In this document: piece by piece, positions 1 through 6,886 of the stretch
Position numbering within the stretch: position 1 is the stretch's first letter
Layout: each line of letters opens with the position of its first letter
NCBI GenBank assembly: GCA_937873245.1
Contig: CALMVY010000345.1
Location: 1 to 14,725, forward strand
Origin: an uncultured Arthrobacter sp.
Lineage (GTDB): Bacteria; Actinomycetota; Actinomycetes; Actinomycetales; Micrococcaceae
Direction: 5' to 3'
DNA: 14,725 nt
The notes under the pieces: generated by a model
Databases searched by the model: none
Told to the model about the DNA's origin: nothing
What the model saw: only the letters and a program-made list of their open reading frames with translations
Translations under genes and position numbers: made by a program

Positions 1-34
1 ACAACGTCCAGCAGCGCTAGTCCCCGTTTGGAAC

Positions 35-75
35 CGGCCGGCCGCCCAGCGCACACGCGCCAGGGCGGCCGGCCG
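35..75. terminator. Strong GC-rich inverted repeat, probable terminator
   Basis: A perfect 13-bp inverted repeat (CGGCCGGCCGCCC at 35-47, its complement at 63-75) is separated by a 15-nt loop. It has no T-run on either side, which is common for actinobacterial terminators. It lies between the window edge and the promoter of the gene at 253, so it probably ends a gene lying left of the window. An in-frame TAG at 18-20 could be that gene's stop, but too little is visible to call it. Confidence 0.5.
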
Positions 76-124
76 ATCCGCTTAAACCGATAAATCTGTG
101 TCCGCCGGCTCCGCGAAAATCTTG

Positions 125-153
125 TTGACAGTGGCAGCGGGCGCCCTTAAATT
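125..153 (+). promoter_or_regulatory. Sigma70-type promoter candidate for the gene at 253
   Basis: A perfect TTGACA -35 hexamer at 125-130 is followed after 17 bp by TAAATT at 148-153. The start codon at 253 lies about 95 bp downstream, which leaves a leader of roughly 90 nt. This is the clearest housekeeping-type promoter in the window. The -10 is imperfect, so the exact start site is inferred. Confidence 0.45.
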
Positions 154-252
154 CTTAGTGTTTTCGGAACGTTTCTGCGCTGGTCATGCGTCACATTCAT
201 CCTGTTGCTGTTTCAGTTGAGCGGTTGAACCGCCCGGATGTAGGAGGCCACG

Positions 253-636
253 ATGGAAAAGAAACTACTGGACGATTTCCTCAGCGATTGCCTTGCTCCC
301 GAGCCGGACGGGCAGGGTCTCAGTTTCGAAGAACTGTACGGCCTGTACCTGAGCTGGTGCGGGCTCAAAGGTCTTAATCCGATTCGCGGCAGGGCATTCC
401 GGGCCGGTTTGCGCGCGGCCAACATATGCCCTGCACACCGCGGAAGCCGGTGCCCGGGCCTGATGATGGCTGGCCCGGCAGCGCGCGATTACCTCGTCCA
501 CCGCGAACTTCCCCTCGCCGTGCTGGAGGCACCTGCCGGACGTCAGCGCCTGGTGTCACCGCCGGCGCCCCAACACATCGCGTCGCTTCCCGGCCGGCGG
601 GACGGAGGAGCCCGAGGTTCCGTGCCTGCCGCGTGA
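253..636 (+). CDS. Small protein with a primase-C-terminus-like winged-helix segment
   Basis: 127-aa protein whose ATG is preceded by a near-ideal ribosome site (GTAGGAGG, 7 nt upstream), which fixes the start. Residues about 23-58 (LSFEELYGLYLSWCGLKG, then a basic RGRAFRAGLR helix) resemble the pattern 'LYxxYxxWC...RAFxxxL' seen at the C-terminus of phage/plasmid P4-type primases, a winged-helix nucleic-acid-binding module. That likeness is from memory and weak. Residues 60-85 (AHRGSRCPGL through HRELP) also look structured, while the last ~40 residues are Pro/Gly/Arg-rich and probably disordered. It has its own promoter and stands alone. A DNA-binding role is inference; otherwise it is a conserved-looking hypothetical. 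Confidence 0.72.
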   Translation: MEKKLLDDFLSDCLAPEPDGQGLSFEELYGLYLSWCGLKGLNPIRGRAFRAGLRAANICPAHRGSRCPGLMMAGPAARDYLVHRELPLAVLEAPAGRQRLVSPPAPQHIASLPGRRDGGARGSVPAA

Positions 637-731
637 CGCGTCCCGCGGCGGCGTGGACGACGGGGATTCTTCCGACGCGCGTGTCCGGGTTTGACCGCTC
701 TCCGGGCAGCGGGGCAGCATCCGTCGAGCAA

Positions 732-776
732 AACACCACGACGACGGCGGGAGGCTCCCGCCCTCGTCGTGGTGTT
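732..776 (-). terminator. Factor-independent terminator of the gene at 793-996
   Basis: A 21-bp inverted repeat (732-752 with 756-776) has one mismatch and a 3-nt loop. Read on the minus strand it ends in TTTT, and it sits 16 bp past the TAG-side end of the small minus-strand gene. It is unusually long and stable for a 67-aa gene. Confidence 0.85.
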
Positions 777-792
777 AAGTCGTGCTGTGGTG

Positions 793-996
793 CTAGAGGT
801 TGACCGTCTCGAGGTTGGCTTCGCCGTGGGTCAGGCTGAGTGTGAACGTGCTGGGGCCGCTGGCGTGGACCGCGATGTTGCTCTTCGGGGTGTTGTGCCG
901 GACCGAGAGGTCGTTGATCAGGGCGTCGAGCTCGTGGTGCATCGTGGAGCGGTCCCAGAGCTTGTGGGTGACAGAGGTGGCAGTTTCAAACGTCAT
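793..996 (-). CDS. 67-aa hypothetical protein
   Basis: Short minus-strand gene (MTFETATSVTHKLWDRSTMH...), acidic and without a membrane segment, signal peptide or cysteine. I do not recognise the family. The N-terminal half (residues ~10-35, HKLWDRSTMHHELDALINDL) should form an amphipathic helix. The C-terminal part (NIAVHASGPSTFTLSLTHG) looks like two beta strands. A purine-rich GGAAG lies about 10 nt before the ATG. Support for a real gene comes from the strong dedicated terminator immediately downstream and from plausible codon use. The upstream 340 bp contain inverted repeats (see 997-1336) that could regulate it. Confidence 0.68.
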   Translation of the reverse strand: MTFETATSVTHKLWDRSTMHHELDALINDLSVRHNTPKSNIAVHASGPSTFTLSLTHGEANLETVNL

Positions 997-1336
997 TGTT
1001 CAGTGCTTCCATTCGTGAATCCGGGTATCCGGCTGCCGCACCGATGCGGAGCCGCCGTAGTGCCAAACCGGGAACGCTCCGGGACCGTTGGCAGCTCTGC
1101 GAGCTCACCGGTTTGGCCTCATTGCGTCCACCAGGATGGGTAAAACTGTTGCCGTCGGCCCGGGGCCATGGCTGCTGTGGCGGGACTGGGACGCCCTGCC
1201 ACTGCCTTTCCATAGTGCACAGCAGGGCGGAATGGTCTCAAGCTGATTTCACATTATTGCCCGTGAGAATCGTCACAGGCCTTGGGGGTCCGCGGCGTCC
1301 CGGCGGCAGCACCCGTCCCGGCCCGGCCGTAGCGTC
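997..1336. other. 340-bp gene-free stretch with inverted repeats
   Basis: I see no credible gene in either strand here. It holds a perfect 10-bp inverted repeat (GCCAAACCGG at 1062-1071, complement at 1108-1117, 36-nt loop) and an 8-bp one (CGCCCTGC at 1192-1199, complement at 1222-1229). On the minus strand it would include the promoter and leader of the 793-996 gene. It also takes the 3' end of the hydrolase mRNA, for which no clear terminator is visible. No convincing -35/-10 pair was found. Confidence 0.5.
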
Positions 1337-2251
1337 TCACGGGGAGTGTAAGTGGTCGAGCAGCCGCTGTATTTGTTCCGGCCGCTCGATGTTGGCGAAG
1401 TGGCCGCAGCGGGGGATGGTGACCAGTTGGGCCCGGGGGACGACACCGGCCAGCCGGGCCAGATCAGACGCAGGCGTGAACACATCACGGTCTCCGCGGG
1501 TCGCCAGCACCGGGCAGCGGATGCCGCGCCAGTGGCCAAAGTCGTAGTTCGCCGCGACCCGGGCGGCAGCGCAAAAGCCTGCGGGCCGGGCGTCGTCGCC
1601 GAGGCCGCGGATCACGCGCTTGGGTATGGCTGCCGGGCTTGCGAAAAACGGGGATAACAGCAGTCCCATGACCGGGGTGGTGCCGACCGCACGGACCAGC
1701 ACGGTCCCCGGCGGGCCTAGCGCTGTCACGGAGCGCATAAGAAGCAGCATGCCGGCAAACGCCGGGAACCTTGACAGGCTGCGGAATGGCCGTTGGGCCG
1801 CCTCGGATACACCGAAAGTGGTGGCCGAAATAGCGGCGACGCTGGCGGTCCGATCCGGCCAGGCAGCGGCGATGTGCAATGCCAGGAATCCTCCCATGGA
1901 GTGGCCCACCAGGTTCCATCGCAGGTAGCCGAGCGAATGCAGTACCCCCGTGACCGTCCGTGCCATCGCCTCGATGCCGAAATGTCCCTGCCGGGCACCT
2001 TTCGTGGAGTCGCCCCAGCCGGGCAGATCAATAAGCACCCGGGGACGGGCCGGCGCACCGGAAAGCAACGGCAGAAAGCTGGTCCAGGAACCCGCGGCGC
2101 CGTGGAGGTAGACATCCGCTGTGACGGACGTTGAAGGCGGGCCCTCGGGGCCCTGCTGGACACGCACCGTGCAGGGGCCCAATTCGGTGGGAAAGACATA
2201 CCGGCACAGCGTTGCCGCTTCCTTTGGAGCGGCGTTCTCCTGGACACTCAT
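1337..2251 (-). CDS. Alpha/beta hydrolase fold protein
   Basis: 304-aa cytoplasmic hydrolase of the alpha/beta fold; the substrate cannot be read from sequence (esterase, lipase or C-C hydrolase are possible). The oxyanion-side motif YLHGAAGSW is at residues 48-56 and the nucleophile elbow LVGHSMGG at 114-121, giving Ser118. The acid is probably Asp256 in GDRDVFTP (Asp254 is less likely), and the base is His284 in CGHFANIERPEQ. Together they form a complete catalytic triad. The reading frame is open 48 codons further upstream, but the ATG at 2251 has AGAAGG 6 nt before it and starts a normal-looking N-terminus. The extension is low-complexity Gly/Pro. It lies 119 bp downstream of the antiporter on the same strand, so it may be partly co-transcribed with it. 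Confidence 0.9.
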   Translation of the reverse strand: MSVQENAAPKEAATLCRYVFPTELGPCTVRVQQGPEGPPSTSVTADVYLHGAAGSWTSFLPLLSGAPARPRVLIDLPGWGDSTKGARQGHFGIEAMARTVTGVLHSLGYLRWNLVGHSMGGFLALHIAAAWPDRTASVAAISATTFGVSEAAQRPFRSLSRFPAFAGMLLLMRSVTALGPPGTVLVRAVGTTPVMGLLLSPFFASPAAIPKRVIRGLGDDARPAGFCAAARVAANYDFGHWRGIRCPVLATRGDRDVFTPASDLARLAGVVPRAQLVTIPRCGHFANIERPEQIQRLLDHLHSP

Positions 2252-2339
2252 GGTCACCTTCTGTCGTGGTCTCAGAAGTTGATTCGGAGCGGCAGGCGTT
2301 CCGGACCGCTGGACGCGCGCGTCGTCGCCGGGCCCGCCG

Positions 2340-2356
2340 GGCCCGCCGGGCGGGCC
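2340..2356 (-). terminator. GC hairpin between antiporter and hydrolase
   Basis: The near-palindrome GGCCCGCCGGGCGGGCC gives a 7-bp all-GC stem with a 3-nt loop. It lies 14 bp past the antiporter stop codon, inside a short GGGCCCGCC tandem repeat. There is no T-run. It could attenuate read-through into the hydrolase gene; this is inference. Confidence 0.35.
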
Positions 2357-2370
2357 GGGCGAATCCGGGC

Positions 2371-3666
2371 TCAGCGACGGCGCCATTTCGGCCACAACCG
2401 GGGGACGACGGTGTGCTTGCGGCTCAAGCCCCGGGCGGGCGCGGGGGTGACCGGCACCGGACCGCCGGGCTCCGGGCCCGCGGCGGCAGCGGCCCGTCCG
2501 TAGCGGGCGGCCAGCGGCGCGGCGCTGATGCCATGGGCCACCACGCTGAGCAGGACGGTGGCCGTAATGACGCCCACCGCCTCATCCGACACTGCTCCGA
2601 GGGCTTCCAGCGCCAGCAGCGCGAACACGAGCGAAGCCAGACCGCGCGGACCGAACCACCCCACAAAAAGGATGGTCTTGCGGTCGAGGCCGGTACCCAT
2701 TGAGGCGAGGGCCACCGGCAGCATGCGCACCACCGTGAGGCTGAGCACGGCATAGACCAGAGTCAGGGGGACAAAGTTCGCCAGCATGGTCGGAACGGAG
2801 ATGGCTCCGAAGGCGAGCCACACCAGCAGGGAGACCAGTCCGCCCATCTGCTCGACGAACACCAGTTCGGCCGGACCCCTTCGGCCGGCGCACGTGCCGA
2901 ACGCCAGCCCGGCGCAGAACGCGGCGACGAAGCCGTTGCCGCCCACGGCGAGTGCGCCGGTGTAGGCGAGCAGGCTCAGCGCAAGGACACCGATGCCGGC
3001 GAAGTCCTCGGCGGCGGTTCCGCGCCGCCGGGCCAGCCGCAGCAGCCACCCGCCCAGGGCTCCGGCTGCTGCGCCGACGCCGGCGCCGATGAGCAGTTCG
3101 ACGGCCGCGCCGCCAGGACCGGCGGCGCCCTCCATGCCTGCCGCGGCTGCCGCGCCCGCGATGGCGACCATAACCACCGGGGTGGCGATGCCGTCGTTGA
3201 GGCCGCTCTCGACAGTGATCAGCTGGCGGATCCGTGACGGCACCGCCGGGTTTGTCACCACAGGGATCCCGAGGGCGGCGTCGGTTGGCGCCAGCGCGGC
3301 GCCGACGAGGAGCGCCAGCCACAGCCCGAAATGGGGGAAGAACCACAGGGCCAGGAGCCACCCGAAGACGATGGTCAGCGGCAGGCCGATTCCCAGCAGC
3401 CGGACATAACGGCCCACGTCGCGGCGCAGCTGCTGGAGGGGCAGGCGGGCGGCGTCGGAGAACAGCACCCACACCAGGGTGATCTCGACCACCGGGGTGA
3501 CGGCCTCCGGGGGCGAGGAGACATCGAGCATCCCGGACCAGGCCATGGCCGCGCCCACAGCGGTGAAGACCACGGGAGCGGTCAGGTCCGCCTGCTGAAG
3601 CCGCGCGGAAACCAGTGCCCACCCGAACAGCGTGGCGGCGATGAGGACTAAGGCCGTCAGCTCCAT
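2371..3666 (-). CDS. CPA1-type cation/proton antiporter
   Basis: 431-aa polytopic membrane protein that should exchange Na+ or K+ for protons across the cytoplasmic membrane. About twelve hydrophobic segments are visible. Two hallmark motifs of the CPA superfamily are present: APTDAAL near residue 125 and ESGLNDGIATP near residue 155. The Asn-Asp pair in the latter is the ion-binding site typical of electroneutral CPA1 exchangers. A conserved WFGPRGLASL stretch follows near residue 340. The C-terminal ~45 residues are a basic cytoplasmic tail with no RCK or CBS domain. The ATG lies inside the last codons of the upstream pyruvate kinase-like gene (10-bp overlap), which indicates translational coupling. 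Which ion it moves cannot be told. Confidence 0.92.
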   Translation of the reverse strand: MELTALVLIAATLFGWALVSARLQQADLTAPVVFTAVGAAMAWSGMLDVSSPPEAVTPVVEITLVWVLFSDAARLPLQQLRRDVGRYVRLLGIGLPLTIVFGWLLALWFFPHFGLWLALLVGAALAPTDAALGIPVVTNPAVPSRIRQLITVESGLNDGIATPVVMVAIAGAAAAAGMEGAAGPGGAAVELLIGAGVGAAAGALGGWLLRLARRRGTAAEDFAGIGVLALSLLAYTGALAVGGNGFVAAFCAGLAFGTCAGRRGPAELVFVEQMGGLVSLLVWLAFGAISVPTMLANFVPLTLVYAVLSLTVVRMLPVALASMGTGLDRKTILFVGWFGPRGLASLVFALLALEALGAVSDEAVGVITATVLLSVVAHGISAAPLAARYGRAAAAAGPEPGGPVPVTPAPARGLSRKHTVVPRLWPKWRRR

Positions 3667-5582
3667 GTCGGATCTATGCCTCCAGTCTCATCTTCCGGGC
3701 CGGCCGGTTCGGCGCCCGCTTCCGCGCCCGTCTGGTCCCATGCGCGGAGGCGTCTGAGCAGGCTGCTTTTCTTCCGGGTGTGGTCCTGCATCCGGCCGAG
3801 AATATCCGCGAGCATGCTGATGGCCTCGTTGATGAAGGGTCCCTTGTTGAGCATGACGCACTCGGCGCGCTGGGCCATGGCGGCGTCCGTCACTTCGGCC
3901 CGGGACGGCCTGCCGGTCCGGGCGAGGGTGTCAAGCACCTGGGTGGCCCAGATCACGGGGACGTGGGCTGCCTCGCAGAGCCAGAGGATTTCCTCCTGGA
4001 CCTCTGCGAGCCGTTCGTATCCGGCTTCCACGGCGAGGTCGCCGCGTGCGATCATGACGCCGACGTCGGCCCACTTCATGAGTTCCAGCAGGATATCGGG
4101 CAGCGCATTGAACGCCGCCTCGGTCTCAATCTTGAGCAAAATGTCCAGGTTCCTGTCCTGGCCCGGATCGAGGCGGGCGAGGAGGTCACGCACGTCTGCT
4201 GCGCCGCGGACAAAGGACATGCTCACGATGTCGGCGAGCTCCCGGACGTGCTCCAGATCGGCGATGTCCTGCTCGGTCAGGGCGGAGATGGTGAGCCGGG
4301 AGTCAGGGAGGTTGATGCCCTTTTCTGCGCGAAGCCGCGTACCTTGCGGCGCCGCGGAGGTGATCCGGGCCGTCAGCTCTCCCGGTCCGACGGCGGTGAT
4401 CACCCCGCCGACCTTGCCGTCGTCGAACCAGATCCGCTCCCCGGGGCGGGTATCTGCCAGGACGCTGGCGAGCGTGCACCCGATGCGGTGGCTGCCCGCC
4501 GTCGTGTTGTCCGCGGGGTCCAGGCTGCTGGTGAGGACAAGGCTGTCCCCTCGGTGGATGAGCAGGCCCTCCTCCGCCGCCGGGAGGTCCCCGACTCTGA
4601 CGGAGGGGCGCCCATGATTGTGGCCCTTGCGGCCGGCCGCATGGTCCGGGGCCGCAGTGAGCTTGGCCCCGGGCGTGAAGTAAGTCGTCTTCTCCAGCGT
4701 CACCAGGCAGCCGTTGGGGGCCGTCTGCTCGACGACGAGGGCGCGGCGGGCTCCGCGGGCATCGTCCAGCCTGATCTTCTGACCCCGGCGCCGGGAGCCG
4801 GCCCATGCGTCGTCATCCAGCGGAATGACGGGCAATGCCGGGCCGGGCGCTTTTGCGGTTTCTGCTTCAGGTGGTTCGCCGAGCCACGCGCGTCCCGGTG
4901 CCAGGATTTTGCCCGTCTTGCTGCGGGTCGGTTTGACGCGAAGGACCTTGGGACCCGGCCGGACCGGGCCCGTTCGCAGCTTCGGACCGGCCAGATCCAT
5001 AGCGATGAGGCAGCGCTTCCCGGTGGCCTCCTCTGCGGCGCGGACGTGGTCCACCATGAGCCGCCACGATTCTGGGCCGTCGTGGGCGCAGTTGATGCGG
5101 GCCAGATCCATCCCACGCTCCACCATGCCGCGAACAAGGGACGGGTCCGTTGCCGCCTCGCCCGGCAGCGTAACCATAATGCGGGTGGAGCGGTCTTCCG
5201 GCTTGGGCCCCAGGAGGTTGACTGCATTCCGGGCGAGCAGCTCGCCGCCGTCGGGGAAACCGGCGGGCGGCGCGGTGTGCCCGCCGTCAGGGCTGACCAG
5301 CCGGGTGAGGGTCCAGATCAGCGATTCGATGCTGGGCAGCACATGGGCTTCCGTGCGTCCCAGCGAGGACAGGCCGTACTTCGAGAGGCGGGATTGCAGG
5401 TCCCGGATGTCGTGGCGCCGCAGCTCGGCGTAGTGAACGAGGTTGAGGGCGCTCTCGCGGTGGCGGGGCCGGACGGCGTCGATCTTTCCGCCGCTGCTTG
5501 TTTCGGCGTGCTTGACGCTGCGCCGGAGCCTGATGACTTCTTCAAGCAATGCGCGCAGTTCTTCGATCTCCGCACTGGACAC
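3657..5582 (-). CDS. Divergent pyruvate kinase-family protein with N-terminal extension
   Basis: 641-aa protein. Residues ~133-600 follow the pyruvate kinase barrel: RSTRIMVTL at 131-139, MDLARINCAH at 158-167, MDLAGPKLRTG at 195-205, FDDGKVGGVI at 387-396 and GINLPDSRL at 422-430. ILLKIETE at 481-488 supplies the catalytic Lys484 and metal ligand Glu486, and IARGDLAVE is at 511-519. The order matches the family. It differs from ordinary enzymes (~470-500 aa) in a helical, charged ~130-residue N-terminal extension and an enlarged B-domain region (~206-385). It also lacks the C-terminal regulatory domain: after ~600 only a Gly/Glu-rich tail remains. The start is GTG at 5582 with AGGAG 9 nt upstream. 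Genuine phosphoenolpyruvate/ADP activity is plausible but not assured. It is co-translated with the antiporter. Confidence 0.85.
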   Translation of the reverse strand: MSSAEIEELRALLEEVIRLRRSVKHAETSSGGKIDAVRPRHRESALNLVHYAELRRHDIRDLQSRLSKYGLSSLGRTEAHVLPSIESLIWTLTRLVSPDGGHTAPPAGFPDGGELLARNAVNLLGPKPEDRSTRIMVTLPGEAATDPSLVRGMVERGMDLARINCAHDGPESWRLMVDHVRAAEEATGKRCLIAMDLAGPKLRTGPVRPGPKVLRVKPTRSKTGKILAPGRAWLGEPPEAETAKAPGPALPVIPLDDDAWAGSRRRGQKIRLDDARGARRALVVEQTAPNGCLVTLEKTTYFTPGAKLTAAPDHAAGRKGHNHGRPSVRVGDLPAAEEGLLIHRGDSLVLTSSLDPADNTTAGSHRIGCTLASVLADTRPGERIWFDDGKVGGVITAVGPGELTARITSAAPQGTRLRAEKGINLPDSRLTISALTEQDIADLEHVRELADIVSMSFVRGAADVRDLLARLDPGQDRNLDILLKIETEAAFNALPDILLELMKWADVGVMIARGDLAVEAGYERLAEVQEEILWLCEAAHVPVIWATQVLDTLARTGRPSRAEVTDAAMAQRAECVMLNKGPFINEAISMLADILGRMQDHTRKKSSLLRRLRAWDQTGAEAGAEPAGPEDETGGIDPTWS

Positions 5583-5647
5583 GAGTATTTACTCCTGCGG
5601 GTCGTGTTGTCATCCCACGCCGGGCGTGCCGGAAGGGGCCATGCTCA

Positions 5648-5653
5648 ATTTTA
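5648..5653 (-). promoter_or_regulatory. Possible -10 box for the pyruvate kinase-like operon
   Basis: TAAAAT on the minus strand, about 65 bp before the GTG start at 5582, is the only AT-rich hexamer in this GC-rich gap. No matching -35 at 16-18 bp is visible, so this is weak. Confidence 0.22.
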
Positions 5654-5733
5654 GGCGGGGTGGACCTGCCTGGGCCCGTGTCCAAAGACCCTTGGGGGCG
5701 GCGCAGGCCTCCCGGTGGGAAGCCCCGGTTATT

Positions 5734-5763
5734 CCCCTCGGAGGGGCCGAGCCGCCGACTCGG
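5734..5763 (-). terminator. Weak hairpin pair downstream of the 5769-6026 gene
   Basis: Two small stems lie just past the minus-strand stop: CCGAG/CTCGG (5747-5751 with 5759-5763) and CCCCT/AGGGG (5734-5738 with 5742-5746). Neither has a T-run. They may act together as a terminator. Confidence 0.28.
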
Positions 5764-5768
5764 AGCGT

Positions 5769-6026
5769 CTAGCTGTTGAGCTCACGCTGGAGCCGGGTCC
5801 GGGCACTGTTTTCGACGAGCGTCGGGATGTAGAGTCTGATCCGCCCGGTGTCCAAGGAGTCGTATTCCTCGGCGACTATCCCCTCAATCCGGTGCCGGGG
5901 CGCCGCGGGGAAGCGGGAGGCGAGGCGCTCTGCAACCTTGCGGATGGTCGGTTCCCTCTCGGCATCGCTCACTTGTTCATTGTCATTCACGCCGATTCCG
6001 GCGTCAATCAATGGAGCGCCGTTCAC
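5769..6026 (-). CDS. Three-helix-bundle (dimerisation-type) small protein
   Basis: 85-aa protein. Residues ~28-80 (IRKVAERLASRFP, HRIEGIVAEEYDSL, YIPTLVENSARTRLQ) match from memory the small actinobacterial 'three-helix bundle dimerization domain' proteins, which consist of three amphipathic helices and have no known biochemical role. No membrane segment or cysteine is present. The longest frame starts at a GTG at 6026 without a clear ribosome site. An in-frame GTG at 5990 would begin VNDNEQVSD and is about equally possible, giving 73 aa. It is divergent from the next gene with only 64 bp between the longest starts, so the two may share a control region. Confidence 0.7.
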   Translation of the reverse strand: MNGAPLIDAGIGVNDNEQVSDAEREPTIRKVAERLASRFPAAPRHRIEGIVAEEYDSLDTGRIRLYIPTLVENSARTRLQRELNS

Positions 6027-6090
6027 TGGCCGTTAACCGGGCAACCCTACGCTGGGCAGGACCCATCTCCGTTCACGGGAAGGTGCCGCC

Positions 6091-6330
6091 ATGAGCTTCG
6101 AAGGAAAGTCCGGGAGGAATGTCCACGGGAGCGAACTGAAACGAGGGCAGGAGGTCCGCGTCCGGGTCGGCGACCAGGATCTGGGCGTCGGTGTCGTCGA
6201 TGAAGTGACGGTCGACGGCGGCAATGCCGTCTGGATCTTCTTCCCGGGGTCCGCGCCGCGCCGGGTCCCGACGGACCAGGGTGCGACCGAATTCACTGTG
6301 CTGGAGTCCGAAGACCGTTCGCCCCGGTAA
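6091..6330 (+). CDS. 79-aa hypothetical, beta-rich
   Basis: Small charged protein with a good ribosome site (GGGAAGGTG, 6 nt before the ATG). The central part has alternating short strands and turns (EVRVRVGDQDLGVGVV, EVTVDGGNAVWIFF, RRVPTD), suggestive of a small SH3-like or other beta barrel. No catalytic motif, cysteine or membrane segment is present. I do not recognise a named family. It is divergent from the three-helix-bundle gene. Confidence 0.7.
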   Translation: MSFEGKSGRNVHGSELKRGQEVRVRVGDQDLGVGVVDEVTVDGGNAVWIFFPGSAPRRVPTDQGATEFTVLESEDRSPR

Positions 6331-6408
6331 AGCCCTGTGCCGGTGAAGCCCTGCCCCTCGGGACGCCGTCGCCGGTGTCGGGGGAGCCGCGGCGGAACGG
6401 ATGCGCTC

Positions 6409-6825
6409 CTACCGTGTGAGCCGGTCCGCGTTGCGGCTCATGCGTTCGAGGACGCTGACAGCCATGGCATACTCATCGGCGCCGATGCCTGCCGTGAGCT
6501 CCCGCCGGGTGGCCTCCACCAGGGCTGCGGCCTGCGCATGCAGCGCGGAGCCGGCGTCGGTCAGGGCGAGCCGGCCCTCGAGCAGGACAACCAGCTTTTC
6601 CCGAACCAGTGCGGCCATATCCCGCTCCTGCGCGGCGGCGCCGCCTGCTGAGTTGAAGGGAAACAGGATATCTCCCACTTCAGCAGGCGTGGCGGGGCCG
6701 GCATTCAAAGCAGTGAGTACGTGCCACTGTCGTCGGGTGAGGTGAAGACGGGCCAGGGTGGCATCGAGTTGTGCCTCCAGCGATGCATCCAGCTGCTTGA
6801 TCCAGTATCCGATGGGCCTGTTCAC
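6409..6825 (-). CDS. MarR-family transcriptional regulator
   Basis: 138-aa dimeric winged-helix repressor of MarR type. Helices at residues ~8-26 would form the dimer interface. LTRRQWHVLTAL (29-40), ATPAEVGDILF (45-55), a recognition helix around 58-76 and the wing LLEGRLALTDAGSAL (81-95) give the usual order, and LTDAG is the family signature after the wing. Length is normal. The start is GTG at 6825 with no strong ribosome site, so translation may depend on the upstream gene. It lies 61 bp downstream of the MOSC gene on the same strand, so it may control that gene and the divergent SnoaL-like gene. The ligand is unknown. Confidence 0.87.
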   Translation of the reverse strand: MNRPIGYWIKQLDASLEAQLDATLARLHLTRRQWHVLTALNAGPATPAEVGDILFPFNSAGGAAAQERDMAALVREKLVVLLEGRLALTDAGSALHAQAAALVEATRRELTAGIGADEYAMAVSVLERMSRNADRLTR

Positions 6826-6886
6826 GAGTCCATGGTCGCAGGACCGTTATCCGTAGGCCAAGGTCCGGCGCTGGGGCCGTGAAGCG

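Noticed and set aside
3..20. Possible C-terminal tail of an upstream gene (NVQQR then TAG)
   Set aside because: Only five codons are visible; the following hairpin fits, but it cannot be distinguished from chance.
986..1213. 75-aa minus-strand frame upstream of the 67-aa gene
   Set aside because: No ribosome site, odd composition, and it overlaps the start of the 67-aa gene in another frame.
2252..2395. N-terminal extension of the alpha/beta hydrolase to ATG 2395
   Set aside because: The added 48 residues are low-complexity Gly/Pro, overlap the antiporter end, and ATG 2251 has a good ribosome site.
3780..5654. 624-aa plus-strand open frame
   Set aside because: Antisense to the pyruvate kinase-like gene, with no recognisable motif or ribosome site; typical shadow in high-GC DNA.
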